DNA of 64,000 nucleotides from Gymnorhina tibicen (Eukaryota; Chordata; Aves; Passeriformes; Artamidae), in assembly GCA_013399875.1 (NCBI GenBank), contig VXAZ01001670.1, positions 1,539,519 to 1,603,518 on the forward strand, in the 5' to 3' direction. Below, piece by piece: positions 1 through 16,892 of the stretch. A program made the translations under genes and the position numbers. Under the pieces are notes generated by a model, which was not told where the DNA came from, ran no database searches, and saw only the letters and a list, made by a program, of their open reading frames with translations. Position 1 is the stretch's first letter. Every line of letters starts with the position of its first letter.

Positions 1-324
1 TGCCACCAGCTGGTGTCCCTGCAGCAGGCACCACCTGTCGAGAATTGGCCCTTGGGACCTGTGCGCTTGGACAGTCTCCGGTGTGAGGACAGCCCCATCT
101 GCTGTGCTGGGATGTATCAGCAGAGCCAACTGTATGCTCCAGCTTCTCCACTACAAGGCATGTGTGGTTCATCTGTGTAGAAAGCAGACCAGTCCCTCCT
201 TCGGGGCAGGTGGGGAGAAGAAACTGAGCTGTGGTGAACCTTCTCGGGAGTTTTCTCCAAGTATGACGTGGGAGACCCGCACATATTCCTGGCCTTGCTG
301 CAGGCTACCTGAGGAGCATGTCAT

Positions 325-364
325 TTTCTTTGTCTGCAAAGTGGGAGTTTTGCAGACAAAGAAA
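325..364. repeat. Perfect 16-bp inverted repeat (hairpin)
   Basis: The arms are TTTCTTTGTCTGCAAA (325-340) and its exact reverse complement (349-364), separated by the 8-nt spacer GTGGGAGT. The pairing stops at the arm ends, because the next flanking bases do not pair. The stem is too short for a classical pre-miRNA, and no function is claimed. Confidence 0.9.
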
Positions 365-1133
365 TCTGTCTCATTGTTAAAAAGAGAAAAGATTTTTATG
401 GTAGAGAAGCATCTGCCAGTGAAATGACCATGATCTGCATGAAGAGGGCAATAGTGTGGCATGGTGAGGTGAAAGGCCACGAGGCTGCTACTTTTCCTTC
501 TTGTGTCACAAGTGATCTGGGGTGGGAGGATGCCATGGGCAGGTTACTCATGAGCACACCCACAGGAGAACCGACTGCGGTGAGAGGGGCTGGGCTGTGC
601 CAACGGGATGCACGGTGAAGAGTATTCTCAGTAGCCTGGGCAACCTCCTCATTTCTGCACAAAGTCAGCTGTGCTGTGTCCTTGCTCCTCATGGTGCTGT
701 GTGCTGCTGCTTCTCTGTCCTGTGGTGTCTTCTGCTCCAGGGCTGGCTCTGCCTCAGGGACAGCTGAGTCACCGACCTTGGAAAGAGTTTTGAGATTACA
801 GTTGTTGCAACTGTGAGACATGAAAATAAATATGAAACATGAGGAAGCCTTTGATGCTGCCTCTTGCAGCTCTCTACTCAAGACAGTTGGGATGAAGCTA
901 GTTAGAAAAGAAAGTGATACCATATGATCTAAAGTATTTTGATAACTGCATGAAAATTATAATAATGAGGGCGTAATAATTATCTGCACAGCCCACAGTT
1001 TGCTGCTGGCTCCTGCTGGTCTGTCATAAACAGGATCTGCCCACATACGCATGATAACCAAGTGCCTTGTCTGTTCCATAAGCACTTGTAGAACTCTCCT
1101 AAAACCTAAAGGGAGTCTTTACTAAAAGAAAAG

Positions 1134-1180
1134 AACAAACCAACAAAAACAAACAAACAAACCAATAACCCCCCCCAGCA
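1134..1180. repeat. CAAA-rich simple repeat with C-run
   Basis: A low-complexity tract of degenerate CAAA/CAAAA units is followed by a run of nine to ten C. It is probably an ordinary microsatellite-like tract. Confidence 0.7.
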
Positions 1181-4100
1181 CCCCATGTAAGTTGATCCTG
1201 AGGTGGACCAGATAGTACAGCAGTTGGGAAGTCATGGTTCTGCTCTTCACCTGTGCCACAGCCCCTTTGCAGGCAGGAGCGTAACCCAGGGCACAAGAAG
1301 AGGGAGGCAACTGGAGGTGTTAACTTCTTTAAATTACCTCTGGCAGATCTTCCAGAGCTCACATGTCAAAATCCTGAGTGATAGCTCCTGCTAAGCCACC
1401 TGCCTGTAAGTCTAAATGTGTTGTGTCTGATGACTGGGATTGTGGTTCAGAAGGTCTTAAAGACAGTAACAGGAACCGAGCGGCATCTTTGCCTTCCCTG
1501 TTATCTCATAGGTACCCACCCAGCTCTTGACACCTCTAGAAGCTGCTGTGCTCTGTCACGGCTCTGGGAAATCCCTTAAGTGGGTGATGAGCTGATGGCT
1601 GGCAGAGGTCACTTGCCTAATGTTCGTCCCATGGATTTTCCATCTGGCTGAAAGACTGCCAGTAGACAGGTTATGTGCTGGTGGATGGGTTATGAGCCAG
1701 GAGGATCAAACTACAGCCCTCAGGAGGCTGCGGTGGTTTCAGCTGGCTGGGCTAAAAAAGCCCTTTATTTGCGCAGTGCCTCATAGAGAAGAAAGCATGC
1801 ACTGTGGGAGGGAGGCATCATGGCACACTGCATTTGTTCCTGGTGATTACCCTGCTGTTCAACCTTACTTTATTTTAAAGAGACAACAGTGTTACCTGTT
1901 AGCAGTAGTAGAACCTTCCTTTCTCCCAATCCCACCGGCAAAAATTGTCGTCAGCCTTTCTGCGAACTGCAGCCCCAGAGCTAACCCCAGACATGCTGGG
2001 TTTCCTTCTAATGCAACCAGCCAGCCTTCTCTACCTCCATAGCTTTATAGTATGGCTTTATAGTAAAATCCTGCTCTGGAGTTGTTCCTGCCCAGTTTCA
2101 GTCCAAACATAATTTTTTTTAATACTTTCTCCAGATTCTTGCAGCTCATTTAGGTAAATAGAAATAGAAAAGTTTTATGGTAAAAAAAAAAGATGAAACA
2201 AAATTTTGTACTTGACTAATTCATAAGTGGGCAAGTTTGCAACAGACTGCAGGACAGATTTTAAAATAATGTTGGAGAGAGCTTAGGGGAAAGAGAAGGA
2301 AGGTCTATTCAGGAAAAGATCAATAGTTCTTCTGGTGGTTTCTTGTTTCAATACAGCATGGTAAAACTGTTCAAAGGAAACCTAACACAAGCAGCAATGA
2401 TTAAGCAACAAAAGCCCCCATTCCTTGTAATTATAGCTCAGTGTGATACCGGCCTTTAGCAAATACGTCATTTTTTTCACTGCAGTGTTAACAAGCCCAA
2501 AGCACAGCCTGAATGTTGCCTCTGATCCAACTGCCGTGTGCACAGGTTTCTTTGGTTCAAGTTGAATGAGTTTATGTGCTCGATAATTGGCTTGGGATAG
2601 GTGTGGGTAGAAGCTGCATCCTCTGAGCTTGTCCTGTGCTGGTTACTTGCTTGCTCCACTGGCTGCTGATGCACAAGCTCCAGCAGTGCTTCACTGCCAG
2701 GGAAGTTCTCTCAAGTGTACTTGGGTTGGTTTAACCCCATGATGAGGGGCAGCTCTGCTCAGCAGTGTATGTAGTTACAAAGAGCACTGCTGTTGGGTGC
2801 TCTGGCAACTTGCAATGCCTACAGAGATGCTGAGGAACGTGCTGGAGGGACAAGTACCTGTGGTTGTGTAAGTGGCAGTGTAGTGGTGTCCCTGGTTGCC
2901 GAAATGCAGTACAGCACAGGAACTAGTCTGTTGATGTTTTCAAGTTTTAAACTGCTGTAGGATCTGAAATGTCATGTCTCTAATTTAGGTAAGAGCTTCA
3001 GCACATGAACATTGGTCATTTGTTTTCTTAACCCAGATTTAGTTCAAAGCCTTAGAGACATTTCTAGCAAAATCACAAATTTTAAGAGCAGAAGAAATTA
3101 CTAGAGCCTTGAATTTCTTCCCTAGTGCAGTTGCAGTACTCATGTGTTGAGCCCAGTGATGTGGGTTTGACAGTCTCCACAAGAGAAGTTGTCATTTTTC
3201 TTGTTAATTGTTCCTGTGGTTAATTACCTATGGCATTAAAAGCACGATCCTTATTCCTCAGTTAAATTTGTCTGGCTTTGACTTGGGCACATTGCTTCCT
3301 ATTATGTTTTTCTGTTCTGGATTATAGAGTCTCTGGTGCCTGATGGATTACTGCCTTAAAGAACTGGAAAATCAAGTCATTGCTTTCTTTTTTCAGCATG
3401 ACAAACAAATTGAATTGTACAAGTCTTCCACTCAAAAAGTCTTTCCATCCCTTGAAATGTTTTTGTGGCTGCTCTCTTCATCATCTCCAGATTTTCAAGC
3501 AATTCTAATAGAGATGTATGGACTAGAAATGGGAAAATGTCAGCCTTTAGTCTCTAGAGCAATGATGTGTGGCCTTTTCCCACACCTTTCCACACACCTT
3601 GTTGCCTGTGTTATGTACAAAGTAGGCATGACACCGGGGTGAATTGCTAACGAGTTACTTTCCCTTCCAAATATCTCTTCTAAGCTTGTGCCTCAGGGTG
3701 TTGAGGTGGTCAGTCCTACATGTGGGAGAGCCTGGGCTATGTGGGAAGGGCTCCTGGACTGGTAGGTAGGCGGGTGTGATCCTGCTTACAGCCTTCAGTC
3801 AAAACACGATCTTCGCAAATGGAAAGTGCGTGCTCTTTCCCGATGCTGCCCCAGAGTTTCTCTCAGATTCCTGCCATGGGAATCCTTCTTCCCAGACAGG
3901 TAGGATATGCCAAGTGTATGCAGGAGCAGCTGTGGCAATTCCATGTTCAGCTTTTTCATTTGCTTGGTGCTGGCTGGTCGCAGAAGAAGGCTGGAGCTCA
4001 GCTGTGACACATCGATGGCTTCCCAGAACTTCACTCTGCTTCTGTGGGGTGGTGGCAAGTGTTCTTCCATGGTGGTGGAAGGAGAAAGGAGCTGCTGATG

Positions 4101-6875
4101 ACCAGCTCTGCAATGGTTTGCAGCCTTTCTCCCGTGCTCTATAGAGAGCAGGGGAACAGAGTGTTCTCTCTGGACAAGCAAAGTCTTCTCTTCCCTTAGC
4201 CCACTGCAGTGGCTTAGCTCCAGCCTTGATGGCTTTATCCAGCTGCTCTTTGGACAGTGTAGAGGAGAGGGTGGGTGTCACACAGCAGGATTGCAAACTT
4301 CAAGGGCAGCTGCTTGTGTGGCTGTCAGGGGACACTTGATGACTTGAAGAAGACACATCTGATGCCATAGATGCTCTGATCTGGAGGGAGCACTTGGCCT
4401 CCTAAGAGCTTGTTAAATCCGTGGATTGATTGTCTGGGGCAAGGCAGTGAGCCTTATTCGGGATGGACATCTGAGGCAGGGACAAATTTTAACCCAGCAA
4501 AGCTTCAGAGCGATGCAGACGTCAACAGGAGAGAAGTGTTGGGTGATACATTGTAGTGACCATTGCTGAAGGGCTCTGGGCCATCCAGGGCATCCACCCC
4601 TGTCATCCTAATGCCTCCAGAGTATCTGGGAGCTGAGGGAGTTCTGTTTGCCCTGCAACACTCTTGCAGCCAGTTCCCCTGGAGCAGTTTTACATTTTCC
4701 CTGTGGGAACAGTACTCTGAATTTCTTGAGCTTGTTTGGGCGTAAAATCTGAATTAGGCATTGAGTGTAAATTTGGAGACTTTTGAGTCTGTTCCTGGCT
4801 TGCTTGCTCTGGTGTCCTTGGGTGAGCTCAGATCCTGTTGCTGGAGGAGACCTCTATTAAATTTGGACTCCGTGTATTAAATTTGGATTGTCTGTGAAAT
4901 GAACTTACCCAGCCCAACAAGATCTTTGCAAATCAGGCAGGAACGCCAGCCTCGCAGGGCTGCTGCCAGTCTCCTGTGCAGGGGTTGTGTTGGGCATGTG
5001 CAGCTGGCAGCAAACCCAGCACCAGTGGGCAGTGTCATGCAGCCAGCACTGGGACATGGCTAGGTTTGCCCACAGCCCCCCTTGCTGTTTTTGTGCCACC
5101 TGGGCTCCTTGCTGCCTGCCAAGGAGTCTCAGGACATGACAGGAGAGCGAGCAAGGGGCTTAAAGCACTGGGAGATGGGCTGAGACAGAGCCGGGCATCA
5201 TTCCCATGCATCCTTCCCAAAACCATTGTGGTTTGGATGGGGACAGAGGGAGCTGAGAGGGGAAGGTACTTGCAAGGGGGTGTTTCTGCTCGGGTTTGCT
5301 ACCAGCAGTGCCGCAGGAGCCCTCCAGGCCAGGAGCCCTCCAAGCCCCAAACACTCTGTCTGGGCAGCACAGGTTCTCTCCTCTCTGCAGCCCTCTCTCC
5401 TCTGGGCCCATCTGGTGAGGTCTGTCACCGGCCCTTCCCTGCGTTCAGCCTGGTCTGGGCAGCAGCCAAGGGACCAGCAGCGTCCCTGCTGCTCTTTTCC
5501 CTCCCCCGGGGATGGAGGGATCGTGGGCTTTGATGTACAGGGACAGGGCTGGGGACAGGCTGTGTGCGCTCATGAGAGTCTGGCTAGGCTCCAGCTGCCT
5601 TTGAAGTGCTCCAGTGATCAGGATGAAAGGGAGGGGAGTCCTTCCCCAAACCATCTGGCTCTAATTGCAGGTAGAAATGCCTCTCTGCGTCCCCCCTGCC
5701 CGGCGCCGTGGGGAGGGGGCACTCCATGCTCTTCGTTAATCCCACGGCTCTTGACTGGGCTGACGCGAAGGGTGAGAGCTCGGGAACAAAAGGGGGTTTC
5801 AGCCGGGCAGCCAGAAATAGGCAGCCGCTGGCGGAGATGCTGGGAGTTCGGGCACCTCTGCTCCCAGCCTTGAGCTGCGGGGCCCTGCAGACCCTCCCAA
5901 GGATGCCCGTGCTGCGAGGGGGGCTTTGCCAGTTGTTCCCATCTCGGGTTTCTCGGGCACACTGGAGCCTGCTGGCCCCTTGAGTCACGCTCTTTCGTGC
6001 CAGTGCGCACCGAGTGCGGGACGAGGAACGTGGGAACTCGGAGCGAGCCCAGTCATTTGGCAGCATTTGCTGGCCGCCTCCCTGGCCCCCCGGATGACTG
6101 GTGCTGCCTCTCCAGCAAGGCTCCCTGTCTGCTGCCCCTGCTCCTCCTGGGACTGGAGGGCTGGCTGCGAAATGCCATGTGCCCCTGGAGTGGCAGCAGG
6201 CACTTAGAGCCATTGGCAGCACTCGCAAGTGAGTTTTGTTGACTTGCTTGGCTGGGCATCTTCCCTTTCCCAAAGAGCTAAAGATAGTGGGATTATATCT
6301 GCCAGCAGTTTCTTTCCCTCTTTGTGGTAGCCTTTGGGCACCATCAGAAATCTCAGTTAAACCTGTGTTCCTTAAAGTCATCTGCCCTAATACCAAATAC
6401 CACAGAACAGTTTATTTGGGTGAGGTTTTCCCCTTTGTCATAAAGCCCTTGTTGTAAACTTTTTATATAAATATATAAAATTATTAAACATGAGCTGTGG
6501 TAACTCTGTGACTGGAGCCCTTGCTGTTAACCCATTTCCAGGGACTGAGAAATAGCCAAAAAGGGAGAGTGAGAACTGGAAGGCCAGGAGAGATGGGCAG
6601 TGGGACAGCAGAGAGGGTGGTCATGGGGTTGGGCAGTACCAGTCTGAATAGGCCTATAAGTCAGGTGCAGCAAGACTGAGCACTGCCACAGCACAGGGCA
6701 CTTGGTATTAACTTGATTGATTAACATGTTAATTGCTATCCTGATACTGCAATAAGATGGGGTGGAGGAACTGTTTGGGGCAGTAGACCAGACCCGTCTT
6801 TGCAGGGCAGCAGTTTGCTCCCTGCCCTGCACTGCCACCCTCAAGAGACGTTCTCTCTGCCTCTTCCCTCTCCAG

Positions 6876-10514
<3,639 letters not shown>

Positions 10515-11901
10515 CCACAGCCACTCTCAGGGGTGCCACGACCACCACTGGCTTGCAGCCCTGCGCAGCCTGGCCAGCCCTGACCCTGCTCATGGGCTCC
10601 TCAGTGGTGCCAGGCAAAACGGGGAGGATGCACCATCTGTCTCATCCTCTCAGAGGGGTGTCTCAGCCCCTCTCCGATTTCTGAGGGTGCTGGAGGCTAT
10701 TGTGGTGCAGTCCCTGCCATGCCACCCAGGGCAGTCCTGCAGTCCAGGGCTCCTGGCCTGGCATGTGGAGAGCAGTGGGGGCTGGGAGGTATAAAGGGAA
10801 AAAGGGGCTGCTCGTGTCTGCTTTTATTCTCTATGACCTTTCAACGCAGCCTGAAAGCTGAGCACAGGGTGAAGTGGGCTCAGCTCCTGCTGGCTTCACG
10901 CCACATCTGAGGAGCTGCTGCAGGCGTGGCTGCCTGCCCTTGTCTGTACACCTGCCCTGGCACATGCTGGTTTATGTCTGAAACTGGGGGTAAGTCTTCC
11001 TAGAGAGTGCAGGGCTGTCCCAGCCACTTATACAGAGCAGGGCCTCCCCTGTCCTTGGGTTTGTGTGTGCACGGTTGGGAAGGAGCAGGGAAGGGCTTAG
11101 CAGGGTCCATGGGTCCGGGGCAGGGGGCTGTGGGGCAGGAGGAGACTGGCTGCCTAGGCTTCCTTGGCAAGATTGCCTTGCCACCAGAGTTGTGGCTGCC
11201 AAAGCTACACGTAGGTGGACCTCAGAGGAGGTCAGCGTGGGGACACACCACCTGCGTGCATTTCAGCCCCTCTGCCCTGGTGCTTGGAGGAGCAGGGCGG
11301 TAGCATCTGTGCAAGTCACAGCACTAGGCCTCCACCAGACCTTGGCCCCCTGGCAGTCCCCAGAGAGTCTCAGGAGCACCTGTGACACAGTCCCAAAGGG
11401 AGTCCTGTGTTCCCGCTCGCAGCCCTGCCAGGGGCAGGAGGCACCTTGGCCACTGCTCAAGCCATTGCTGGCGAGGAGCAAAAAGCACTGAGCCAAACGG
11501 GGCCCTGCTCCATGCTGTGTCTGCCCGTGTCCCCAGCTGCTCCATTCTGTGTCTGCCCAGGTCCCCAGCTGGAGGCAGCTCAGACAAACCGAGCCATGGA
11601 TCCCTCAGGCTCGCTTCCGGGCCAGGCTCACAAGTGTGGCTCCAGAAGAGTAAGACACACATATGCTAATAATGTCAGTACCTGGTGTCCACAGATCATG
11701 AATCGTGATGCCCTCTGTTGGCATTTTGGTCTTGCCCGGGTTTTATTCAACTTTTCACAGGTCCATGGCAGTGTATCCCAGCGTATTTTGGAAGCTTTTC
11801 TGCAGAGAAGCTAGGCTGAGCACCTTTGTCCCTGGACATTCAATTGCTGAACTGGCAGAAAATTTATAGCTTTTATTTAACAAATTTTATGCATCAGGGG
11901 A

Positions 11902-11907
11902 AATAAA
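11902..11907 (+). terminator. Possible ISM2 poly(A) signal
   Basis: This is the first AATAAA I noticed on the + strand after the ISM2 stop codon, about 1.4 kb downstream. A 1.4 kb 3' UTR is plausible, but nothing else ties the hexamer to ISM2. Confidence 0.3.
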
Positions 11908-14900
11908 AGTCAAGCACACATAAAGAAGAATGGAGTCATTCCTACACTAGAAGTTTCACGCAAGGCTGCTAGCTATTCCGTGTACTTCTGCAGGGCACTG
12001 TTGAACCAAAAAACTGGTTGCAGAGGTCCTTAGTTGACCATCCCATGCTGTCTGTCCTGCTTACAGGAGCTTTCTCCAGCATCGGTGAATATCCTTGGTC
12101 TGAAAGCTCTTTGGGGAATCTTTCTGGGGCTTCTTTATATCTATTTGAGTGTATGTTGGTCCTTTTGCCTTGGTTACTGATAGAATATTGCATCCTTGGT
12201 CATCCATACCTAAGACTTCATAGCTGGTAAAACAAAAGTATTAATGAAGTTATCACTGAATTATTCTTACTGCACTATTATTACACCCCTGTATCCCTTG
12301 ACTCTGGTTATGGGTTCTATCAAAATACAAGCAGACATCATCCATTTCCCAACAGGCATGCAGTCAGAGATGACCAGTGTTCTGTAAATAGTCAGAAGGA
12401 AGAGAACCAAATAAGCATGGATGGAGACCTAGACCCTGGAAATTTTCATGATCACTACATGTTCTCTAGTCCAGATGGTAATTCACTTGCTAGTTTCCGA
12501 AAAAGAGGTAGGTCATATAGAGGTGGTCAAGAGGGGATGACAGTGATCTGGTGGCTTGGTTCTGGGAGCCAGGAAGCCTCAGCAAGAGACATGGAAGCAA
12601 AGAAATTGAGCGGCTGAAGCCATGGAAGGATGAGCTTGTTAACTGCAGTCATTTAGCAGAGCTTATTTCCACTCCCATACCATATGCTATCATCAGCAGA
12701 CTCTCAGAGGAGTTTATTTACCATCAGTGCAGACTTCTTTAAAGCAATGTCCTGTTGAACATGCCTAGTGTTCAGTATTGGACCCACACATGGAAGCAAG
12801 ACTTCTACAAACAGCCTTTCTTGAAGAAGACTTGCAAAAGCTCAGCCTATTTGTTTGTTAGAGTGGCTGCTCTCTAAGGAAGTGCTCTTACTATAAGAGT
12901 GTTACCCAGGATTTGTACCCTCCTCCTCTGTATACTGGCTATGTCAACCCCCAGTCTAACCCCCAGAAAAAAACCTGTAATTTCTGTAATAACTGGAGTT
13001 CCTGTCCAAGGGCAGGTAGAAAGATTTCTTGCATTGATACCCTCCCATTCCCCACTGCTCCCACAAAAGCTAGTTGAGAGCCAAGTAGCTGTTCTGCTTT
13101 GCTGCTCTGTGGTTTGGACAATACAGACACAAACTGGAGCATGAGAAACAAGCAGTGTTGTTCCTCATACAAGCACCTTACACACCATGAGGCTTTGCAG
13201 AACACCGTGAGAAAAGTAGACATTAAGCAAGTGTTTATTTTTATATCCCATCAAAGATTCTGTCCAGCCCACTGCTATTTAAGTGATGAATCTCTAAGCT
13301 TTCACTCCTGAAGTTTATTGTGGTGTTTTATGTTTAATATATATATAAAATGTCTTTTATTCCTACAAAATTTCACAGAGAAGAATTCTTTAATCTGATG
13401 CTGCAATAAAGCACTTTATATATGTATATGTCATGCTGATGTTGTTCAGTTGTGACTGAAGCATATGTTGCTATTTATTTTGGTTGAGAGGGATGATATG
13501 TTTAACACTATATGTCTTGGGTTCCCAGCCCCAGTTGGGGCCCTGGTGGCTTTGCTTCCTTCCCTTAACATTTGCATTTAAAGTTGTCTGGCTGCAAAAG
13601 TCACAGGTAAGAAAGACTAGCTGGAGGCCACCACAGCCGTGGGATAGGTGAAGTTCTGCTTACAGAGAAGGAAGCCTCCTACAAGAAGACCATCAGGGTC
13701 AGTGCTGAGAAGCAAATGAATTGCCTGTGCCCCAGCCCAGACCTCGGGTTTTATTCCATGGTCAGCCTGGCCAGAGCTGGGTACTGGCTCACGGTTCAGC
13801 ACGCTTTAAGCAGGGGTGTTGAGCATGAAAGCAGGGGGAAAAAATCCCCAGCATCATCCCAGATGAAAAACTTGTTTGGCAAACCAACTCCAGAGCCAAC
13901 AGCTAATTATAGCAGGGGGATTTGCAAAGCTTTCCAGGGATCACAACTTTTTGTTGCCGTTAATTTAGTGCATAAATCACGAACACTTCCAAGCTCTTGC
14001 TGTTTCCCCTCCTTCTCTCTTGCTCGTTTTGCTTTGTGCTGGCTGCACATCTGTCAAGGGTTATCTGCTACTCCAGCATAGGACTCAGCTTCACAGCTGC
14101 CTGGCACCATTGCTGGCCCCTGCCCGGGGGGGAGCAGGTGACTTCTCTCGGAGAAGGATTCTAGGAGCTTCCTGCTGGCCTTCTGCAACATCAAAAACAT
14201 TGTTGCAGGGAGCCCAAGCCAGGGGGAACAGGCTGAGCTCCACTCTGCTCAGAGAAAATCACTTCCCTGGAGGGGCAGTCAGCAGTTAACTGCTGTGTAT
14301 GCAACATGCCTAATGTGCTTTTATCCTCTGCAACAAGGTCCTTGCTGTGTTGGATGATGAGCCCTGCTGCGAAACTTCTGGGATATAGAAATCCCACAGC
14401 CAGAGGGTGGAAGCAGGAAGAATTCCTGCCCTAATTCTGCAGGTGCTGAAGACCTGGAGATGTCACCTGAAATCACAGAGTGAGTCTGTGGCAGTCTTAA
14501 GCTACACTTTTGCCTGCTGTTAGGAACACGAGACTTCTTGACCAGTTGCTGTTGAGCTGTCTTAGTGTGCCAGCCTGGACTGGAGCTGAGCTGTACCAGT
14601 CCCCTGGCATCTGGTGTGCAGTGGTGTTTGTCTGCACACAGAAGGAGCCGTGCCCAGATTTTTCTGGGGCACAGGTGGGGTGAGTACAGCCCATCTCTCA
14701 GGGATGAACTTGAGATTTTGTGGGAACATGTTTACAACAACAGAGATCCCATTACCTCTCTGATTTTTTCCAGGGCTCCAGCTCCAAGAATCCACTTCTT
14801 GGAAAGCACACAAAAAGCCCAGCTGGGCCCAGAAGGACCTCATTTGGGAGGAGAAGACAGAGAATGATAATGCTAGGAGAGTTTAGCCGAAGCCTGAGCA

Positions 14901-16856
14901 GCAGACCTGAACTGCAATGCCTGGTATTAGCCTAGGAAAGAGCAAGATGTGGTTGTGGTCTCTGGATCTTGAGTAATAACTGTAGTTCCAGAGAAGAAAC
15001 AAACCTTTCAGACACCCCTGTTCTGGTCTGTGAAGGGACACACCCCACTGTGTGGCCATATTAGTCTTCTGTGCTGGTGGCACACCTCTGGAGCAGATTA
15101 GAAAAAAAACCAAACCCCAGCAACGCTACAAGTTTTCAGCTGTAGTCCTGCTGACCTCACTTTTCCACTTGGTCAAGATCATTTTCTATCCTAAACTTGT
15201 CTCCTAAAGGTGTCTTTTACAGCACCAGTGGTGATGTAATTTTTTTTTTTTTAAGTATACCAAAATGTACTGAATTCATTACAGCTTTATTAGGCCTTCC
15301 CTTATTTACTAATAAAAACATTATATAGAGCATTGCCTGCAGTCTTAAAAAAGTTCAGAGACCCCTCTGGTTTATTGTTTGATGGTTGCTCCTTACTCAT
15401 CTCCGTGTGCCTCATAATGGCATATTCAGTGAGGATCCACCTCTGATTTTCATCACTGTGAAAAGTTCACTTCTGTTTTCTGGTTTTTTTGACCTTTGTT
15501 TTCTTTAATTCACAAGACTTTCCCTCTTATCCTCTGTCAGGTTCTTAAAGAGCCTTTGGGCCAGAGTATGCTGAACCTTGCTTTTGTCCCTAATCCTATA
15601 CATCCCTCCCTTCCCCAAATAGCTGAAGGACTGCAAACTGGGACTGTCTCCCAACACTTCCAAGTAAAGCAAAGGTCTGGGGTTTCTCATTAGCATCGTG
15701 TAGCTGCACCAGAGGTCAGCTGTAGCTGAAGGAGTGTGTGCCTGCTGGCAGCAGGCAGATGTAGTGCAGCGACCTTCTCTAGCATGACTGAAGGCTCAGA
15801 TCTCCTTCACCAAGTAAACATGTGAAGTGGTGTAAGGCCTTAATTACCACTGCTGTGCCCTGTTAGAGCTGGCACAACCTGGCACACTCTGCCTGAGTGC
15901 ACAGCCTGGCCTTTTAGCACAAGCTTTCCTTCACTGCCGGGTTAGTCCAAGAGATTCACGTGTGAACGGCAGCCAAGGCATGGCTACATTACACAGCCTG
16001 TTCTGCTGCTGTTGGGGATGGTGATTTCCAGCCTGCAGGGCAGGGAGCCAGCTGGGGAAGCACCAGCATAACTCAGAGTAGCCAGTTTTGCTGGAAGAGC
16101 CCTCAAATGGCCTCTGAGCAAAGCCCTGAGTCCGTGAGCCCCATGCACGTGGGCTGCTGGCTGAGGCCAAAGCGTGTCCTATTAGAGTAGCAGCAGGATG
16201 CCTGAAGTAAACCCTGCTTGTGATGAAAGGAAGGCAATTAAAATTCCACTTCAGTTGCCTTCCTGTCCCGCTTCCTAACCTTCCAGCAGCAGGTGATTAG
16301 CAGGGCCTGCCTTCTGCTGCCCTGGCCCAGCTGTGCCAGCAGAGCCTGTAGCAGGCGAGCACTGCTACCACAGCATAGCTGCCGAAGCACAGCGAGGGCA
16401 TTACAATTCAGCTGTCACGTTTGCCTCATTGACTTAGAACAAGATCATTATTTCAGTTTTTAAATAGTTTTGCTTTTCTTTTACCAAACTTTTGGCTGTG
16501 AACTCACTTGCTAGCCCTGCTGTTTAAGGTTTCCCATGTTTCTGTCCAGGATTTCCCAAACAGAAAACCAAGCATACACGCTGTACAGTGATGTCAGTGT
16601 GCCTCCATCATGTTACCCACCCCCCCCAGCCTACCAGGTGCATACAGTAGTTCATCTGTGCACAAAAATCCTGGCAAAATACCTGCATCCACTTTCCCAG
16701 CCAGACAGTGCTTTAGGGAAGACAACCCTGCATGACACAGGGAAGCTCTACTGTACCTACAGCTGCCGCTTTGTACAACTTCCTTTGCTCTCAGGTCAGC
16801 TCAGGGATGAGTACACACTACAGAACTGAGTTCCATGCTTCATTCTTGATGTCTGT

Positions 16857-16892
16857 CACTTGACTGACAAGTGACTTGACACTTGTCAAGTG
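16857..16892. repeat. ACTTGAC direct and inverted repeat cluster
   Basis: ACTTGAC occurs at 16858-16864 and 16874-16880, and its reverse complement GTCAAGT at 16885-16891. The last two form a 7-bp perfect inverted repeat around ACTT. The copies overlap CACTTGA/TCAAGTG heptamers, which match the known NKX2-family binding consensus. Whether this is a regulatory site is inference only. Confidence 0.6.

Larger units (their letters stand above)
1..6875. other. Upstream flank of ISM2, no supported gene
   Basis: No open frame in this stretch resembles a protein family I recognise, and I saw no CR1 copy. The left 5 kb is ordinary AT/GC-mixed spacer with a perfect short inverted repeat near the left end and a CAAA-rich simple tract near 1.15 kb. 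From about 5.0 to 6.25 kb the DNA becomes GC-rich with scattered CpG, which would suit a promoter or first exon for ISM2. A strong donor-like AA/GTGAGT lies at 6229, but no ATG-started signal-peptide frame leads into it. By human synteny SPTLC2 would lie further left, outside the window. Confidence 0.6.

Noticed and set aside
325..364. microRNA precursor
   Set aside because: The stem is only 16 bp with no extended imperfect pairing outside it, too short for Drosha/Dicer-type precursors.
5226..5873. 215-codon plus-strand frame in the GC-rich block
   Set aside because: GC-rich DNA gives long chance frames here on several frames and both strands; no motif, splice support or family match.
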